This document shows, one piece after another, positions 25,359 through 34,545 of a DNA stretch of 64,000 nt. The notes under the pieces were generated by a model, which was given only the letters and a program-made list of their open reading frames with translations, ran no database searches and was not told the DNA's origin. The stretch is from JBNKFV01 sp050290265. Lineage in GTDB: Bacteria > Pseudomonadota > Gammaproteobacteria > Pseudomonadales > Cellvibrionaceae. Position numbers and translations under genes: made by a program. How positions within the stretch are numbered: the first letter of the stretch is position 1; each line of letters begins with the position of its first letter. The DNA is taken from contig JBNKHI010000015.1 of the NCBI GenBank assembly GCA_050290265.1, positions 1 to 64,000 on the forward strand. The letters run 5' to 3'.

Positions 25359-26999
25359 ATGGAACGAGAATACATGGAGTATGACGTAATAATCGTCGGG
25401 GCGGGCCCCGCAGGCTTATCAGCAGCCTGCAAGATTAAACAGTTAAACTCCGATATTTCGGTCTGTATTGTTGAAAAAGGCTCCGAAGTTGGCGCACATA
25501 TATTGTCTGGCGCGGTACTTGAACCAACCGCCCTGACTGAATTATTTCCCGACTGGAAGAACTTGGGCGCCCCCCTTAATACACCCGTTACCGAAGATGA
25601 AATTTATTTATTTGGATCCGCTAGCAAAGCTACCAAAATTCCTAATTTTTTTGTTCCAAAAACCATGCACAACCAGGGCCACTTCATTATAAGCTTGGGT
25701 AATCTGTGCCGCTGGTTAGCAGAACAAGCCGAAAATCTAGGAGTCGAAATATTCCCCGGTTTTACGGCAGCTGAGCTTCTATTGAGTGATGAAGGCGCCG
25801 TCACGGGTATTGTTACTGGTGATATGGGGATAGCTGCCGATGGCAGCGAAAAAGATAGTTATATGCCAGGCATGGAGTTGCGAGGTAAGTACACATTTTT
25901 TGCTGAAGGTTGTCGCGGACATCTCGGTAAACAGCTCATTACCAAATTCAATCTGGACAACAACAAAGAACCGCAACACTACGGCATTGGCATAAAAGAG
26001 CTGTGGAAAATACCGGCTGACCAACACCGGCAAGGTTTAGTCGTTCATGGTGCAGGATGGCCATTAGCTGAGTCCAATAGTGCTGGTGGTAGCTTTATGT
26101 ACCATTTAGAGGATAACCAGGTATCCATTGGATTGATCACAGATCTCGCCTACGAAAACCCTTATCTTAATCCTTTTGAAGAATTTCAACGCTTTAAACA
26201 ACACCCAGTAATTAAACAGTATCTAGAGGGTGGTGAGCGCATTGCTTATGGCGCTCGCGCTATTACTAAAGGCGGGCTGCAGTCGCAACCGGAAATGGTT
26301 TTTTCCGGCGGCGTCTTATTAGGCGATAACGCAGGTACTTTGAATTTTGCAAAAATCAAAGGAACACATACCGCAATGAAGTCAGGTATGTTAGCCGCAG
26401 AAGCCGCCGTTACGGCACTAGCCGATGGCCGGCAACACGACAAACTCGATGAGTTTAACAGTGCTTACAAAGCTTCTTGGGCATGGAAAGAGCTGCATCA
26501 ACAACGAAATTTCGGGCCAGCTCAACACAAATGGGGCAACCTGCTAGGTTCTGCCTATGCATTTATCGACATCAATTTGTTTAATGGTAAATTGCCCTGG
26601 ACACTATCAGACCCAAAAGCAGATTACTCTACATTAAAACCGGCTAACCAATTTACGCCTATCCAATATCCAAAGCCTGATGGAAAAATAAGCTTTGACA
26701 AACTCTCCTCTGTCTTTTTATCCAATACCAACCACGAAGAAAATCAACCGTGTCACCTGCAGTTAAAAGATGCAAATATTCCCTTGACTGAAAATTTGCC
26801 AAAGTATGCAGAGCCTGCACAACGTTATTGCCCAGCAGGGGTATATGAAATTATTGAAAACTCTGCAGGAGAAAAAAGCTTCCAGATTAACAGTCAAAAC
26901 TGTGTACACTGTAAAACTTGTGACATCAAAGACCCTAGCCAAAATATCACCTGGGTTACACCGGAAGGCAGCGGCGGGCCTAACTACCCCAACATGTAA
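25359..26999 (+). CDS. Electron transfer flavoprotein:ubiquinone oxidoreductase
   Basis: 546 residues. This monotopic inner-membrane enzyme moves electrons from reduced ETF to ubiquinone. The N-terminal FAD motif is VGAGPAGLSAACKI (about residues 11-24). A central GHFIISLGNLCRWLAEQAE segment and the ubiquinone-binding region follow. The C-terminal 4Fe-4S domain has the Cys of RYCPAGVYE and the cluster CVHCKTCDIKDP. GGGAGGA sits 4 nt before the ATG at 25359. It faces away from etfBA across a shared control region, and a long palindromic terminator follows. Confidence 0.97.
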   Translation: MEREYMEYDVIIVGAGPAGLSAACKIKQLNSDISVCIVEKGSEVGAHILSGAVLEPTALTELFPDWKNLGAPLNTPVTEDEIYLFGSASKATKIPNFFVPKTMHNQGHFIISLGNLCRWLAEQAENLGVEIFPGFTAAELLLSDEGAVTGIVTGDMGIAADGSEKDSYMPGMELRGKYTFFAEGCRGHLGKQLITKFNLDNNKEPQHYGIGIKELWKIPADQHRQGLVVHGAGWPLAESNSAGGSFMYHLEDNQVSIGLITDLAYENPYLNPFEEFQRFKQHPVIKQYLEGGERIAYGARAITKGGLQSQPEMVFSGGVLLGDNAGTLNFAKIKGTHTAMKSGMLAAEAAVTALADGRQHDKLDEFNSAYKASWAWKELHQQRNFGPAQHKWGNLLGSAYAFIDINLFNGKLPWTLSDPKADYSTLKPANQFTPIQYPKPDGKISFDKLSSVFLSNTNHEENQPCHLQLKDANIPLTENLPKYAEPAQRYCPAGVYEIIENSAGEKSFQINSQNCVHCKTCDIKDPSQNITWVTPEGSGGPNYPNM

Positions 27000-27016
27000 T
27001 ATGAAAAATTTTCAAC

Positions 27017-27050
27017 GTTATAAAAAGGCCTTAACAGGCCTTTTTATAAC
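27017..27050. terminator. 15-bp perfect palindromic bidirectional terminator
   Basis: Arms 27017-27031 and 27036-27050 are perfect complements (core AAAAAGGCCT/AGGCCTTTTT) around a 4-nt loop. The T-run is inside the 3' arm on either strand, so it serves ETF-QO and the convergent DUF1285 gene. Confidence 0.93.
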
Positions 27051-27081
27051 AACAATTGATCCGCTAACCGCTATAAAACTG

Positions 27082-27711
27082 CTATAAAACTGCTAACGGA
27101 AAAAAATACTCTTTGCTAACCAATCCGTATTGAACCTTTTCACCGCCAAGACGAGTTCTCTCACTACCTTCACTTCCACTATAGAAGCGAACATGTTTAG
27201 AGATATTTTCATCGTTGTAATCTACAACATAATCGGCAAGTCGATAGTAAACAGGGCGCTCAATTAAAGCATTAAGCCCCCCACGTACATGAACCAATGG
27301 ATAGTGTTTTTCATTCAACAATTGCATAAAAACTGGATGTTCAATATTCACTGTTATCCATTGTCCTTGCTGCGTTTTTAAACAAACAAGTTGCTGATAG
27401 CTAGACGGATCTTCAACTTTACAGTCAACGACCAGTAATGGCGCCACCTCAACATGAATGCGCCACTTCTCCACTGGAGTAACCAAAAAAAAGTCATCGC
27501 CTTCTCTTTTTAAAATAGTCGAAAATAAATTAACTAGGTTTTGGCGCTGAATCAAAGTGCCATCGTGAAACCAGCGGCCCTGTGAATCAATGACTATTGA
27601 TATATCTCCGCTAAAATCAGGATGCCATTTATCAACCGGAGGAAGCGTTTTTTCAGCAATAGATTGGTCCTGCAAACGGTTGTAAAAGCTGTCGAGACTC
27701 AAATTCAACAT
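27082..27711 (-). CDS. DUF1285 protein
   Basis: 209 residues, soluble, no signal peptide. The DUF1285 core is visible: VDKWHPDFSGDISIVIDSQGRWFHDGTLIQR (about residues 26-56), then FFLVTPVEKWRIHVE. These are small two-domain beta proteins of unknown biochemical role, widespread in proteobacteria. AGAGG abuts the first ATG at 27711, so a TTG a few codons in could be the true start. It lies 16 bp downstream of the DUF4823 lipoprotein gene on the same strand, probably one transcript. Confidence 0.87.
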   Translation of the reverse strand: MLNLSLDSFYNRLQDQSIAEKTLPPVDKWHPDFSGDISIVIDSQGRWFHDGTLIQRQNLVNLFSTILKREGDDFFLVTPVEKWRIHVEVAPLLVVDCKVEDPSSYQQLVCLKTQQGQWITVNIEHPVFMQLLNEKHYPLVHVRGGLNALIERPVYYRLADYVVDYNDENISKHVRFYSGSEGSERTRLGGEKVQYGLVSKEYFFPLAVL

Positions 27712-27727
27712 CCTCTCAGACCAGGCG

Positions 27728-28363
27728 TTATAATTGAACGATATTTTGTGCGACTATACTCTGGCGATAATGTTCCATGGCTATTGCTAATAGCTCTTCA
27801 GGCATTTTGGCGGCAGTAAAAAATCCGCTTTCAGCTTTAATAACAGCTACATCGACTACACGTTGATGCAGTACATCATACAACGCTATTTGAATATAAA
27901 ATTTGTCGTAACCACGATTTTCGGCATCGGGTCGTTGCCGCGCCCACTCCTCCAGGCTGCTGGTATTATCATCGTATAACACAGGCCTCGGAACCAACAT
28001 ATAGGAGAGATTCAATTCCTTAGCCAAATTGAACGCATCAGCCAGAGATACAGACGAATCAGTAAGTTCAACCTGAAAAAAGCTTTGGTTTAAAGATTCA
28101 ACTAGGCGTCGAGCAACCTGCCCATTTAATCGTCGAGAAAATGTAGATTCGGATCTTACAACCAGTAGGCCACTACCCGGGTGCAACAAGATATTTTGCT
28201 GCCGGTTAACCCTGACGGTGGAGATTAGACCTGTGTCTGTTAGGCTCTTTTTTACTAGCTGGGCAGAATATTCAGTGGTACACCCCGCCAAAGAGGCTAA
28301 CAACAATAAGCACACCACTATGCGCAACTCTTTAACACGTTCTAGCGCCAAGGACAGCTTCAT
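27728..28363 (-). CDS. DUF4823 lipoprotein
   Basis: 211 residues with a lipoprotein signal: basic start, hydrophobic IVVCLLLLAS and lipobox LAGC with the modified Cys at residue 28. The mature part matches the DUF4823 type (SGLLVVRSESTFSRRLNGQ, YMLVPRPVLYDDNTSSLEEW, QIALYDVLHQRVVDVAVIKAESGFF). It should be anchored in the outer or inner membrane facing the periplasm. The residue after the Cys is Thr, so inner-membrane retention by the Asp+2 rule is not indicated. Function unknown. First gene of the unit with DUF1285. Confidence 0.88.
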   Translation of the reverse strand: MKLSLALERVKELRIVVCLLLLASLAGCTTEYSAQLVKKSLTDTGLISTVRVNRQQNILLHPGSGLLVVRSESTFSRRLNGQVARRLVESLNQSFFQVELTDSSVSLADAFNLAKELNLSYMLVPRPVLYDDNTSSLEEWARQRPDAENRGYDKFYIQIALYDVLHQRVVDVAVIKAESGFFTAAKMPEELLAIAMEHYRQSIVAQNIVQL

Positions 28364-28577
28364 ACTCTTAACCTGTAAAATGATTCAATATTAGATAGGT
28401 ATCGGCACCGGTATCCATAATTAGAGCAATTATTTTGTAACAAAACGGGATCATTAGAACAATAAGTATATAGTAGAGCTAGCTAAACAACGTATAAAGA
28501 ATAAAGGCATCAACCTGCTTTTTTTCCAGGGTTCAGCTATCCTAGGCAAAGAATATATTACCTATCATGAGATACCC

Positions 28578-29450
28578 ATGCCAAACACCTCTAATTTGAG
28601 CTTGAAGGAGCTGCTAACACTGGAAAAGCTCGACATTAATCTATTTCGCAGCCAAATCCATCAAGAAAACTTTCGTCAAAATCTATTTGGAGGCCAGGTC
28701 TTGGGCCAAGCGTTAAACGCTGCAACACTGACTCTCGCTGACAGCGACGAAAACTTTGATCGTCTTGCGAACTCCTGTCATGCGTATTTTTTACACCCTG
28801 GAAGCAGTTCTACACCCATTATCTATGATGTCGATGTACTAAGGCGAGGTAACAGCTTTAGCAATGTTAGAGTCTTAGCAAGGCAAATGGGCAGAACAAT
28901 ATTCAGTATGGCTGTTTCTTTTCATAGACAAGAACCAGGTTATGAACACCAAACAGACTTTGATATAAACACGGTACCCAAACCAGAACAACTTGAAACA
29001 ATGCCTGAATACCTAAGTAGAACAGGCCAGACTTCAGGCATGAACCGTGAAGACCCGTATATAGAGTTCAGGCCTGTTAACCCTCAATCGTATGTAGGAA
29101 CAACAGTGAGTGAGCCTGCATCATTGATCTGGTTTAGGGCTAAGCAGTCCTTGAGCAATGACTTAGCAATGCAACGTGCAGCACTTGCTTTTGCTTCAGA
29201 CTTGGGGCTAATGTTTACCTGTACTATGCCACACCCACTCTCAGTCTTTTCAGATAAGGTTATGACCGCCAGTCTTGATCATGCCATATGGTTTCACCAC
29301 AACGTAAACTGTGAAAACTGGCTACTATACAAAACAGACAGCCCCTGGGCTGGAGCAGGCAGAGGCATGAATAGAGGATTAATTTTTGACCAGACGGGTC
29401 AATTAGTCGCCTCTACGGCGCAAGAAGGTCTTGTTCGACTGCTATCTTAG
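28578..29450 (+). CDS. tesB: Acyl-CoA thioesterase II
   Basis: 290 residues, the TesB length, a double hot-dog enzyme that hydrolyses medium and long acyl-CoA. Readable motifs are FGGQVLGQALNAA near residue 36, the Asp-bearing SLDHAIWFH near residue 233, and the C-terminal GRGMNRGLIFDQTGQLVASTAQEGLVR with the catalytic Thr/Gln. ATG at 28578. It fits the fatty-acid/ETF theme of this region but is transcribed on its own. Confidence 0.95.
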   Translation: MPNTSNLSLKELLTLEKLDINLFRSQIHQENFRQNLFGGQVLGQALNAATLTLADSDENFDRLANSCHAYFLHPGSSSTPIIYDVDVLRRGNSFSNVRVLARQMGRTIFSMAVSFHRQEPGYEHQTDFDINTVPKPEQLETMPEYLSRTGQTSGMNREDPYIEFRPVNPQSYVGTTVSEPASLIWFRAKQSLSNDLAMQRAALAFASDLGLMFTCTMPHPLSVFSDKVMTASLDHAIWFHHNVNCENWLLYKTDSPWAGAGRGMNRGLIFDQTGQLVASTAQEGLVRLLS

Positions 29451-29514
29451 TGCAGAGTCACAGAGGCCTCACCTATGAGATTTTTTTGATCAACTAGAAA
29501 GGTACGACGACATC

Positions 29515-29844
29515 ATGGAAAAAACATATATTTCGGACATTATAGGCATTCTGGAAGACTTGGGCTCAGGACTGGATGAGGCTTACTGGCAGGCTCACTC
29601 TCTAGAAACGAAAGATTTATTCTACGATTTAGTCAGCGCAGTCAATGGTGAACTTTTCGAATTAGCGAAGCTTAGTGTGCAGGACCACGACTTGGAATAC
29701 GAACCTATTACCACTCACTTTCGCGTCGCGCGAGGAAAACTTAGCCAAGTCCGAAAAAATATGGGGGAGTGTGTTTTTAGAACACCTGTTGCCATTCGGC
29801 TGGAAAAGCTAATCACCGAACTACTTGGCGTCACGCCACATTGA
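29515..29844 (+). CDS. Uncharacterised 109-residue helical protein
   Basis: No family recognised. The protein is soluble, predicted mostly helical and acidic in its first half, with aromatic residues in a regular pattern (DEAYWQAHSLETKDLFYDLV, about residues 22-41) and no Cys motif beyond one Cys. It has an ATG at 29515 with AAAGG about 11 nt upstream, follows tesB by 64 bp on the same strand and is closed by a strong terminator. The base usage resembles its neighbours, so it looks native. Confidence 0.75.
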   Translation: MEKTYISDIIGILEDLGSGLDEAYWQAHSLETKDLFYDLVSAVNGELFELAKLSVQDHDLEYEPITTHFRVARGKLSQVRKNMGECVFRTPVAIRLEKLITELLGVTPH

Positions 29845-29850
29845 AAGGAT

Positions 29851-29880
29851 AAACCGCTCTAATATAAAGAGCGGTTTTTT
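29851..29880 (+). terminator. Rho-independent terminator after the 109-residue gene
   Basis: AAACCGCTCT (29851-29860) pairs with AGAGCGGTTT (29868-29877) and runs into T residues. Lies between convergent genes; its minus-strand tail is short. Confidence 0.88.
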
Positions 29881-29911
29881 GCAGCGGCTCGTAAATTGAA
29901 GATTATCGCGC

Positions 29912-31309
29912 CTAAAAACGCCTAACGCGATTCAGCCCATTTAACGCTGCCTGTCGATAAGCCTCGGCCATAGTGGGGTAGTTAAATGTTGTCGTCGCAA
30001 AATATTCAACATTATTTGCACTACCCTCCTGCTTCATAATGGCTTGCCCAATATGAATAATTTCCGAGGCCTCTGCACCAAAGCAATGAATACCTAAAAT
30101 TTGCAAGGTATCAACATGGAACAATATCTTTAACATCCCTACATCTTCGCCACTGATTTGCCCACGTGCTGTATGCTTAAAGAAAGCACGCCCAACCTCG
30201 TAAGGCACTTTAGCTACGGTGAGCTCGCGCTCAGTTTGACCAATAGAGCTGATTTCAGGCAGTGTATAAATGCCATTTGGGACGTCGGCCACATAGTTAT
30301 CTGAACTACCCAAAATAACTTTAGCTGCGGAACGCCCTTGGTCATAGGACGCGCTGGCAAGGCTTGGCCAACCGATGACATCACCCACTGCATAAATATT
30401 TTCAACTTCAGTTTGGTAGCTCTCATTCACAGATAGCTGACCACGATGGTTTGCTTTCAACCCACACTTTTCCAAGTCTAAATTATCGGTATTACCCGTC
30501 CTGCCGTTACACCACAAAAGAGCGTCTGCTTGTAGTTTTTTGCCTGACTGCAAATGCAAGGTAACGCACTTATCATTCGCCACTACGGAATCATATTCCT
30601 CATTGTGACGAACCATCACACCACTATCGCGCAAATGGTAACTCAGCGCATCTGAGATCTCGTCATCAAGGAAAGACAGTAGACGCTCTCGGTTATTGAT
30701 CAAGTCAACTTTGATCCCCAAACCAGAAAAGATGGAAGCATATTCACTACCAATAACACCCGCACCATAAATGATCAGACTTCTTGGAGTATGCTGCATC
30801 TCAAGAATAGTATCACTGTCGTAAACACGCGGATGGGAGAAATCAACATCGATGGGATTGTAGGGTCTGGAACCTGTCGCCAGTACAATCGACTCAGCTT
30901 TTAACACATCAACAATGCCGTCTTTTTTAGCGACACCAAGAGTATTCGCATCTTTAAAATGTGCGGTTCCAACATGTAAATTAATGCGGTTGCGTGCGTA
31001 ATGACTGGCGTGTAGTTCTACTTTTTTGGGAATAACCTCTTTTGCAGACTCCAACACGACAGGAAATGATAGTTTTCTAGGCTCTCCGATAACGCGAAAT
31101 AAGCGGTTAGTATTAAACCGTGAAATCTGCTTTACGGCATGTCGCAACGCTTTTGACGGGATGGTACCTTTGTGAGTGCAGTTGCCACCAACTACAGATT
31201 GGTTCTCAACCAAGCCAACACGTTTACCACCTTTAGCAGCAGCCATTGCGGCACCCTCTCCTGCCGGGCCGGAACCGATAACTACCACATCATATGTATA
31301 CTCTGTCAT
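29912..31309 (-). CDS. sthA: Soluble (Si-specific) NAD(P)+ transhydrogenase
   Basis: 465 residues, the SthA/UdhA length. This FAD enzyme exchanges reducing equivalents between NADPH and NAD+. The FAD motif is VIGSGPAGEGAAMA near residue 10. The region that holds the redox disulfide in related lipoamide dehydrogenases reads GGNCTHKGTIPSKAL, keeping one Cys and replacing the second by Thr, the known hallmark of soluble transhydrogenases. A second nucleotide motif is YGAGVIGSEYAS (about residue 181), and the C-terminal dimer domain is complete. It follows nqrM by 56 bp on the same strand and could be a tail gene of the nqr unit or have its own promoter. Confidence 0.96.
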   Translation of the reverse strand: MTEYTYDVVVIGSGPAGEGAAMAAAKGGKRVGLVENQSVVGGNCTHKGTIPSKALRHAVKQISRFNTNRLFRVIGEPRKLSFPVVLESAKEVIPKKVELHASHYARNRINLHVGTAHFKDANTLGVAKKDGIVDVLKAESIVLATGSRPYNPIDVDFSHPRVYDSDTILEMQHTPRSLIIYGAGVIGSEYASIFSGLGIKVDLINNRERLLSFLDDEISDALSYHLRDSGVMVRHNEEYDSVVANDKCVTLHLQSGKKLQADALLWCNGRTGNTDNLDLEKCGLKANHRGQLSVNESYQTEVENIYAVGDVIGWPSLASASYDQGRSAAKVILGSSDNYVADVPNGIYTLPEISSIGQTERELTVAKVPYEVGRAFFKHTARGQISGEDVGMLKILFHVDTLQILGIHCFGAEASEIIHIGQAIMKQEGSANNVEYFATTTFNYPTMAEAYRQAALNGLNRVRRF

Positions 31310-31365
31310 GTCTTGTCTTTACCCCATTTAATCCCGTCAAAACTTACTATTTTCTACCAGCAAGG

Positions 31366-31590
31366 TTATTTAACTTCGTAAGCTAATTCTGTTTTCTTAT
31401 TTTTGTTATTTTGTTGCTCTTCACACTTCGCCTCATCCCCACCGCAAAGCTCGCAAACATAATCAGGGTCACCTAACGCCTTCCCCACGCCACCACATGA
31501 ACCTGTCAAAGGTTTGCGCCCCATGATTACCCCGATGGCCATACCTACGACGATAAGTAGCAACACAAAAAAAGAAATAAGATAAATCAT
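31366..31590 (-). CDS. nqrM: Na+-NQR maturation protein NqrM
   Basis: 74 residues: one N-terminal membrane helix (about residues 2-24), then a small Cys-rich domain with Cys in TGSCGG and in the CELCGGDEAKC cluster. NqrM is required to assemble the iron centre shared by NqrD and NqrE. Its stop overlaps nothing, but its start overlaps the apbE stop by 4 bp. Placement apbE-nqrM directly after nqrF is the usual arrangement and supports the call. Confidence 0.95.
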   Translation of the reverse strand: MIYLISFFVLLLIVVGMAIGVIMGRKPLTGSCGGVGKALGDPDYVCELCGGDEAKCEEQQNNKNKKTELAYEVK

Positions 31591-32708
31591 CGTAGAGACT
31601 CCTTCTGTAGAAAAGGGGCAAACGCTTTCGAATGATAAGCGATAAAACTATCTGCCTCTCTCACCAAAAAATACACGGGTATACCTTCGGCATCCGCGAG
31701 TTGAATGCTTTTTTCATACCCCATCACATTAAACATGGTAGCCAAGCCATCAGCTAGCGCAGTATTTTCAGCAATAACCGTAACCGAAGCTAAATTATGT
31801 GCAATAGGGAAACCGGTTCTTGGATCAATCGTATGGGAGAGCCTACGACCATCCTCCTCGTAATAATTACGATAATCACCGGATGTTGCAACTGCCTGAT
31901 TATGTAGCGGAATAGCCTGAACAACACCTTCATGGCCTAGCGCCGGTGCCTCAATACCAATTTTCCAGGCCTTGGAAGTGGCGTTTATTCCGCTAACTTT
32001 TACCTCACCACCAATTTCAACCAGGTAATTTTGAATACCTTTTGCCTCAAGTAAATTGGCTATTTTATCTACACCGTAACCCTTGGCTATTGACGACAAA
32101 TCTAGCGAAATTGGTTTTACTCGCTTTGCTTTTTTCGCTGCAGAGTCCAGCACCAAATAAGCCATACCAACTTTTTGCTTAATCAGTTCGACTTCAGACT
32201 TAACTGCTTCAGATGTTTCTTCTCGCCATTTACCCGAGTTACCGGCACCAAACCCCCAATAATCCACAAGAGGCCCAACAGTTATATCATAAGCACCATC
32301 GCTAATACGATTAAGGTAAACGCTGGTTTCCAACATTGAAAAAAGCCCGGTAGGCACTGAAGACCAAGTACCTAATGGCGCTCTATTGAGTTTATTGAGT
32401 TCGGAGTCCTCAATATAAGTCGAAGCCAACGCGTTGACTTGCTGTAACTCAATATCAATAGATTTCTGCAACCCTTGTCTGTCATAGGCTTCAGACGGAC
32501 CAACTATGGTCACATGGTAAGTCGTACCCATCGTTTGGCCAGCAAGTTTTAACGATGACAAAGCCGGCTCAGAACAACCACTTACCGCCACCAAAACACA
32601 CACGCTGCCAAGGAAACGGATCAGTATCTGACAAACGAGTGAGGCCCGCAAAGCGGGCCTCACTATATTGCAGTAATTATAATAAGAATTAACCGCCGAA
32701 ATCATCAA
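31587..32708 (-). CDS. apbE: FAD:protein FMN transferase
   Basis: Up to 373 residues. ApbE moves FMN from FAD onto a Thr of NqrB and NqrC. Motifs are GTTYHVTI near the mature start, DLSSIAKGYGVDKIA, NYLVEIGGEVKVSG and SHTIDPRTGFPI. A lipobox (VAVSGC) marks it as a periplasmic-side lipoprotein. The start is unsure: the ATG at 32708 overlaps nqrF by 20 bp and gives a long leader of 45 residues; a GTG at 32663 or a TTG at 32651 would give a more normal signal peptide. A strong hairpin spans this segment. The gene is followed by nqrM with a 4-bp overlap. Confidence 0.93.
   Translation of the reverse strand: MMISAVNSYYNYCNIVRPALRASLVCQILIRFLGSVCVLVAVSGCSEPALSSLKLAGQTMGTTYHVTIVGPSEAYDRQGLQKSIDIELQQVNALASTYIEDSELNKLNRAPLGTWSSVPTGLFSMLETSVYLNRISDGAYDITVGPLVDYWGFGAGNSGKWREETSEAVKSEVELIKQKVGMAYLVLDSAAKKAKRVKPISLDLSSIAKGYGVDKIANLLEAKGIQNYLVEIGGEVKVSGINATSKAWKIGIEAPALGHEGVVQAIPLHNQAVATSGDYRNYYEEDGRRLSHTIDPRTGFPIAHNLASVTVIAENTALADGLATMFNVMGYEKSIQLADAEGIPVYFLVREADSFIAYHSKAFAPFLQKESLR
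32639..32663 (-). promoter_or_regulatory. Perfect 11-bp hairpin at the nqrF/apbE junction
   Basis: GTGAGGCCCGC and GCGGGCCTCAC are perfect complements around a 3-nt loop (32639-32649, 32653-32663). On the minus strand it begins 26 nt after the nqrF stop and lies inside the reading frame of apbE upstream of its lipobox. After the stem comes TCGTTTGT, a poor T-tract, so it may attenuate, stabilise the nqr mRNA or control the apbE start. Confidence 0.6.
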
Positions 32709-33912
32709 GAAGTATATTCTCGTCTTCTACACCTAAGTCCTTCAACATCTTAATCACTGCAGCGTTCATCATTGGAGGCCCACACATGTAGTACTCACAA
32801 TCTTCTGGTGCCGGATGATCTTTAAGATAATTTTCGTAGAGAACATTGTGAATAAAGCCGGTTAAACCATCCCAATTATCTTCTGGCTGCGGATCAGACA
32901 AGGCAATATGCCAATTAAAATTATCATTTTCCGCGGCAAGACCATCGTAATCTTCCTGATAGAACAGTTCACGTAAAGAGCGTGCACCATACCAAAAGGT
33001 AATTTTACGCTTGGAGTTAAGTCGTTTCAGCTGATCAAAAATGTGTGATCGCATTGGAGCCATACCAGCACCACCACCAATGAACACCATCTCCGCATCA
33101 GTATCTTTGGCGAAAAACTCACCAAATGGACCAAACACGTTGATTTTGTCGCCTGGTTTCAAGCTAAACACATAAGATGACATTTGCCCTGGCGGAATAC
33201 CTTGAGAACCAGGAGGTGGTGTAGCAATACGAATATTAAACTTCACCAATCCTTTTTCTTCTGGATAGTTAGCCATTGAATAAGCGCGAATAATCGGCTC
33301 GTCAACTTTAGACTCTAGATTAAAGAACCCAAAGCGCTCCCAGTCTCCCCGGTATTCAGGCTCAATATCAAAATCTGCGAATTTCACATGGTGAGCAGGT
33401 GCTTCCAACTGAACATAACCGCCAGCTCTGAAGTCTACATTTTCACCCTCAGGTAAGCGTAGCGTTAGCTCCTTAATAAAAGTCGCCATATTTGGATTAG
33501 ACTCTACAGTGCACTCCCACTGCTTAACACCAAACACGTCTTCTTCAACATGGATATCCATATTTTGCTTTACAGGTACCTGGCAAGATAGGCGCCAGCC
33601 TTCCCGAACTTCGCGCTTATTAAAGTGTGACTCTTCAGTGGGTAAAATCGAACCACCGCCAGAATTAACCACACACTTACACTGCGCACAGCTACCACCG
33701 CCACCACATGCAGAAGGCAGAAACATTCCACTTTCAGCGAGAGTTTGTAGAAGTTTACCACCGGCAGGCACCGTTAAGGTTTTCTCGCCGTTTACTACAA
33801 TGTTTACATCACCACTGTTAACCAGTTTCGCGCGGGCACTTAATATCACCGCCACCAAAGCAAGCACAATGGCGGTGAACATGACTACACCTAAAATAAT
33901 CTCTATGTTCAT
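32689..33912 (-). CDS. nqrF: Na+-NQR subunit F (NADH dehydrogenase, FAD and 2Fe-2S)
   Basis: 407 residues. NqrF is the NADH entry subunit: one N-terminal membrane helix, a ferredoxin-like 2Fe-2S domain (CGGGGSCAQCKC about residues 70-81, plus the distal Cys in RLSCQVP), a FAD domain (RAYSMANYPEE) and a NADH domain (FIGGGAGMAPMRSHIFDQL). The C-terminus ILLDDFGG is characteristic. Last structural gene of the operon, overlapping the apbE frame. Confidence 0.98.
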   Translation of the reverse strand: MNIEIILGVVMFTAIVLALVAVILSARAKLVNSGDVNIVVNGEKTLTVPAGGKLLQTLAESGMFLPSACGGGGSCAQCKCVVNSGGGSILPTEESHFNKREVREGWRLSCQVPVKQNMDIHVEEDVFGVKQWECTVESNPNMATFIKELTLRLPEGENVDFRAGGYVQLEAPAHHVKFADFDIEPEYRGDWERFGFFNLESKVDEPIIRAYSMANYPEEKGLVKFNIRIATPPPGSQGIPPGQMSSYVFSLKPGDKINVFGPFGEFFAKDTDAEMVFIGGGAGMAPMRSHIFDQLKRLNSKRKITFWYGARSLRELFYQEDYDGLAAENDNFNWHIALSDPQPEDNWDGLTGFIHNVLYENYLKDHPAPEDCEYYMCGPPMMNAAVIKMLKDLGVEDENILLDDFGG

Positions 33913-33933
33913 GCTATGTCCTATACTCCCCGA

Positions 33934-34542
33934 TTACAGATCGATGCCGCCGAAAGACATAAAGCCCAAAGACATTAAGCCAACGGTTATAAATGTAATG
34001 CCCAAGCCTTGAAGGCCTGCAGGCACATCACTGTATTTCATCTTTTCACGAATACCCGCCAAAGCAGTAATCGCCAAAGCCCAACCAATCCCAGAACCAA
34101 TGCCAAATACAGTACTTTCAGCCAGGTTGTAATCACGCTGAACCATGAACAATGAAGCACCCATAATTGCACAGTTAACGGTAATCAAAGGTAAGAACAC
34201 GCCCAAAGCGTTGTACAACGCAGGAACATACTTATCCAAAACCATCTCCAAAATCTGGACGACAGCAGCGATAACACCGATATAACAAATCAGCCCCAGA
34301 AAGCTCAGGTCGACATCTGGTAAACCGGCCCAAGCCAAAGCACCATCGGCCAAAAGATAGGAATAAAGCAGGTTATTCAAAGGAACTGTGATCCCCAAAA
34401 CAACCACAACAGCAATACCTAACCCAAGCGCAGCATCAACTTTCTTTGACACTGCCATAAACGTACACATACCCAAGAAGAAGGTCAGTGCCATATTGTC
34501 GATAAAAATAGCGCGGACAAACAGACTCAAATAATATTCCAT
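33934..34542 (-). CDS. nqrE: Na+-NQR subunit E
   Basis: 202 residues, six membrane helices, paired topologically inverted with NqrD. Conserved pieces are NMALTFFLGMCTF near the start, the Cys-containing helix around FLGLICYIG and the TVNCAIMGASLF segment; the Cys residues of NqrD and NqrE hold the membrane iron centre. Follows nqrD with a 3-bp gap. Confidence 0.98.
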   Translation of the reverse strand: MEYYLSLFVRAIFIDNMALTFFLGMCTFMAVSKKVDAALGLGIAVVVVLGITVPLNNLLYSYLLADGALAWAGLPDVDLSFLGLICYIGVIAAVVQILEMVLDKYVPALYNALGVFLPLITVNCAIMGASLFMVQRDYNLAESTVFGIGSGIGWALAITALAGIREKMKYSDVPAGLQGLGITFITVGLMSLGFMSFGGIDL

Positions 34543-34545
34543 GAC

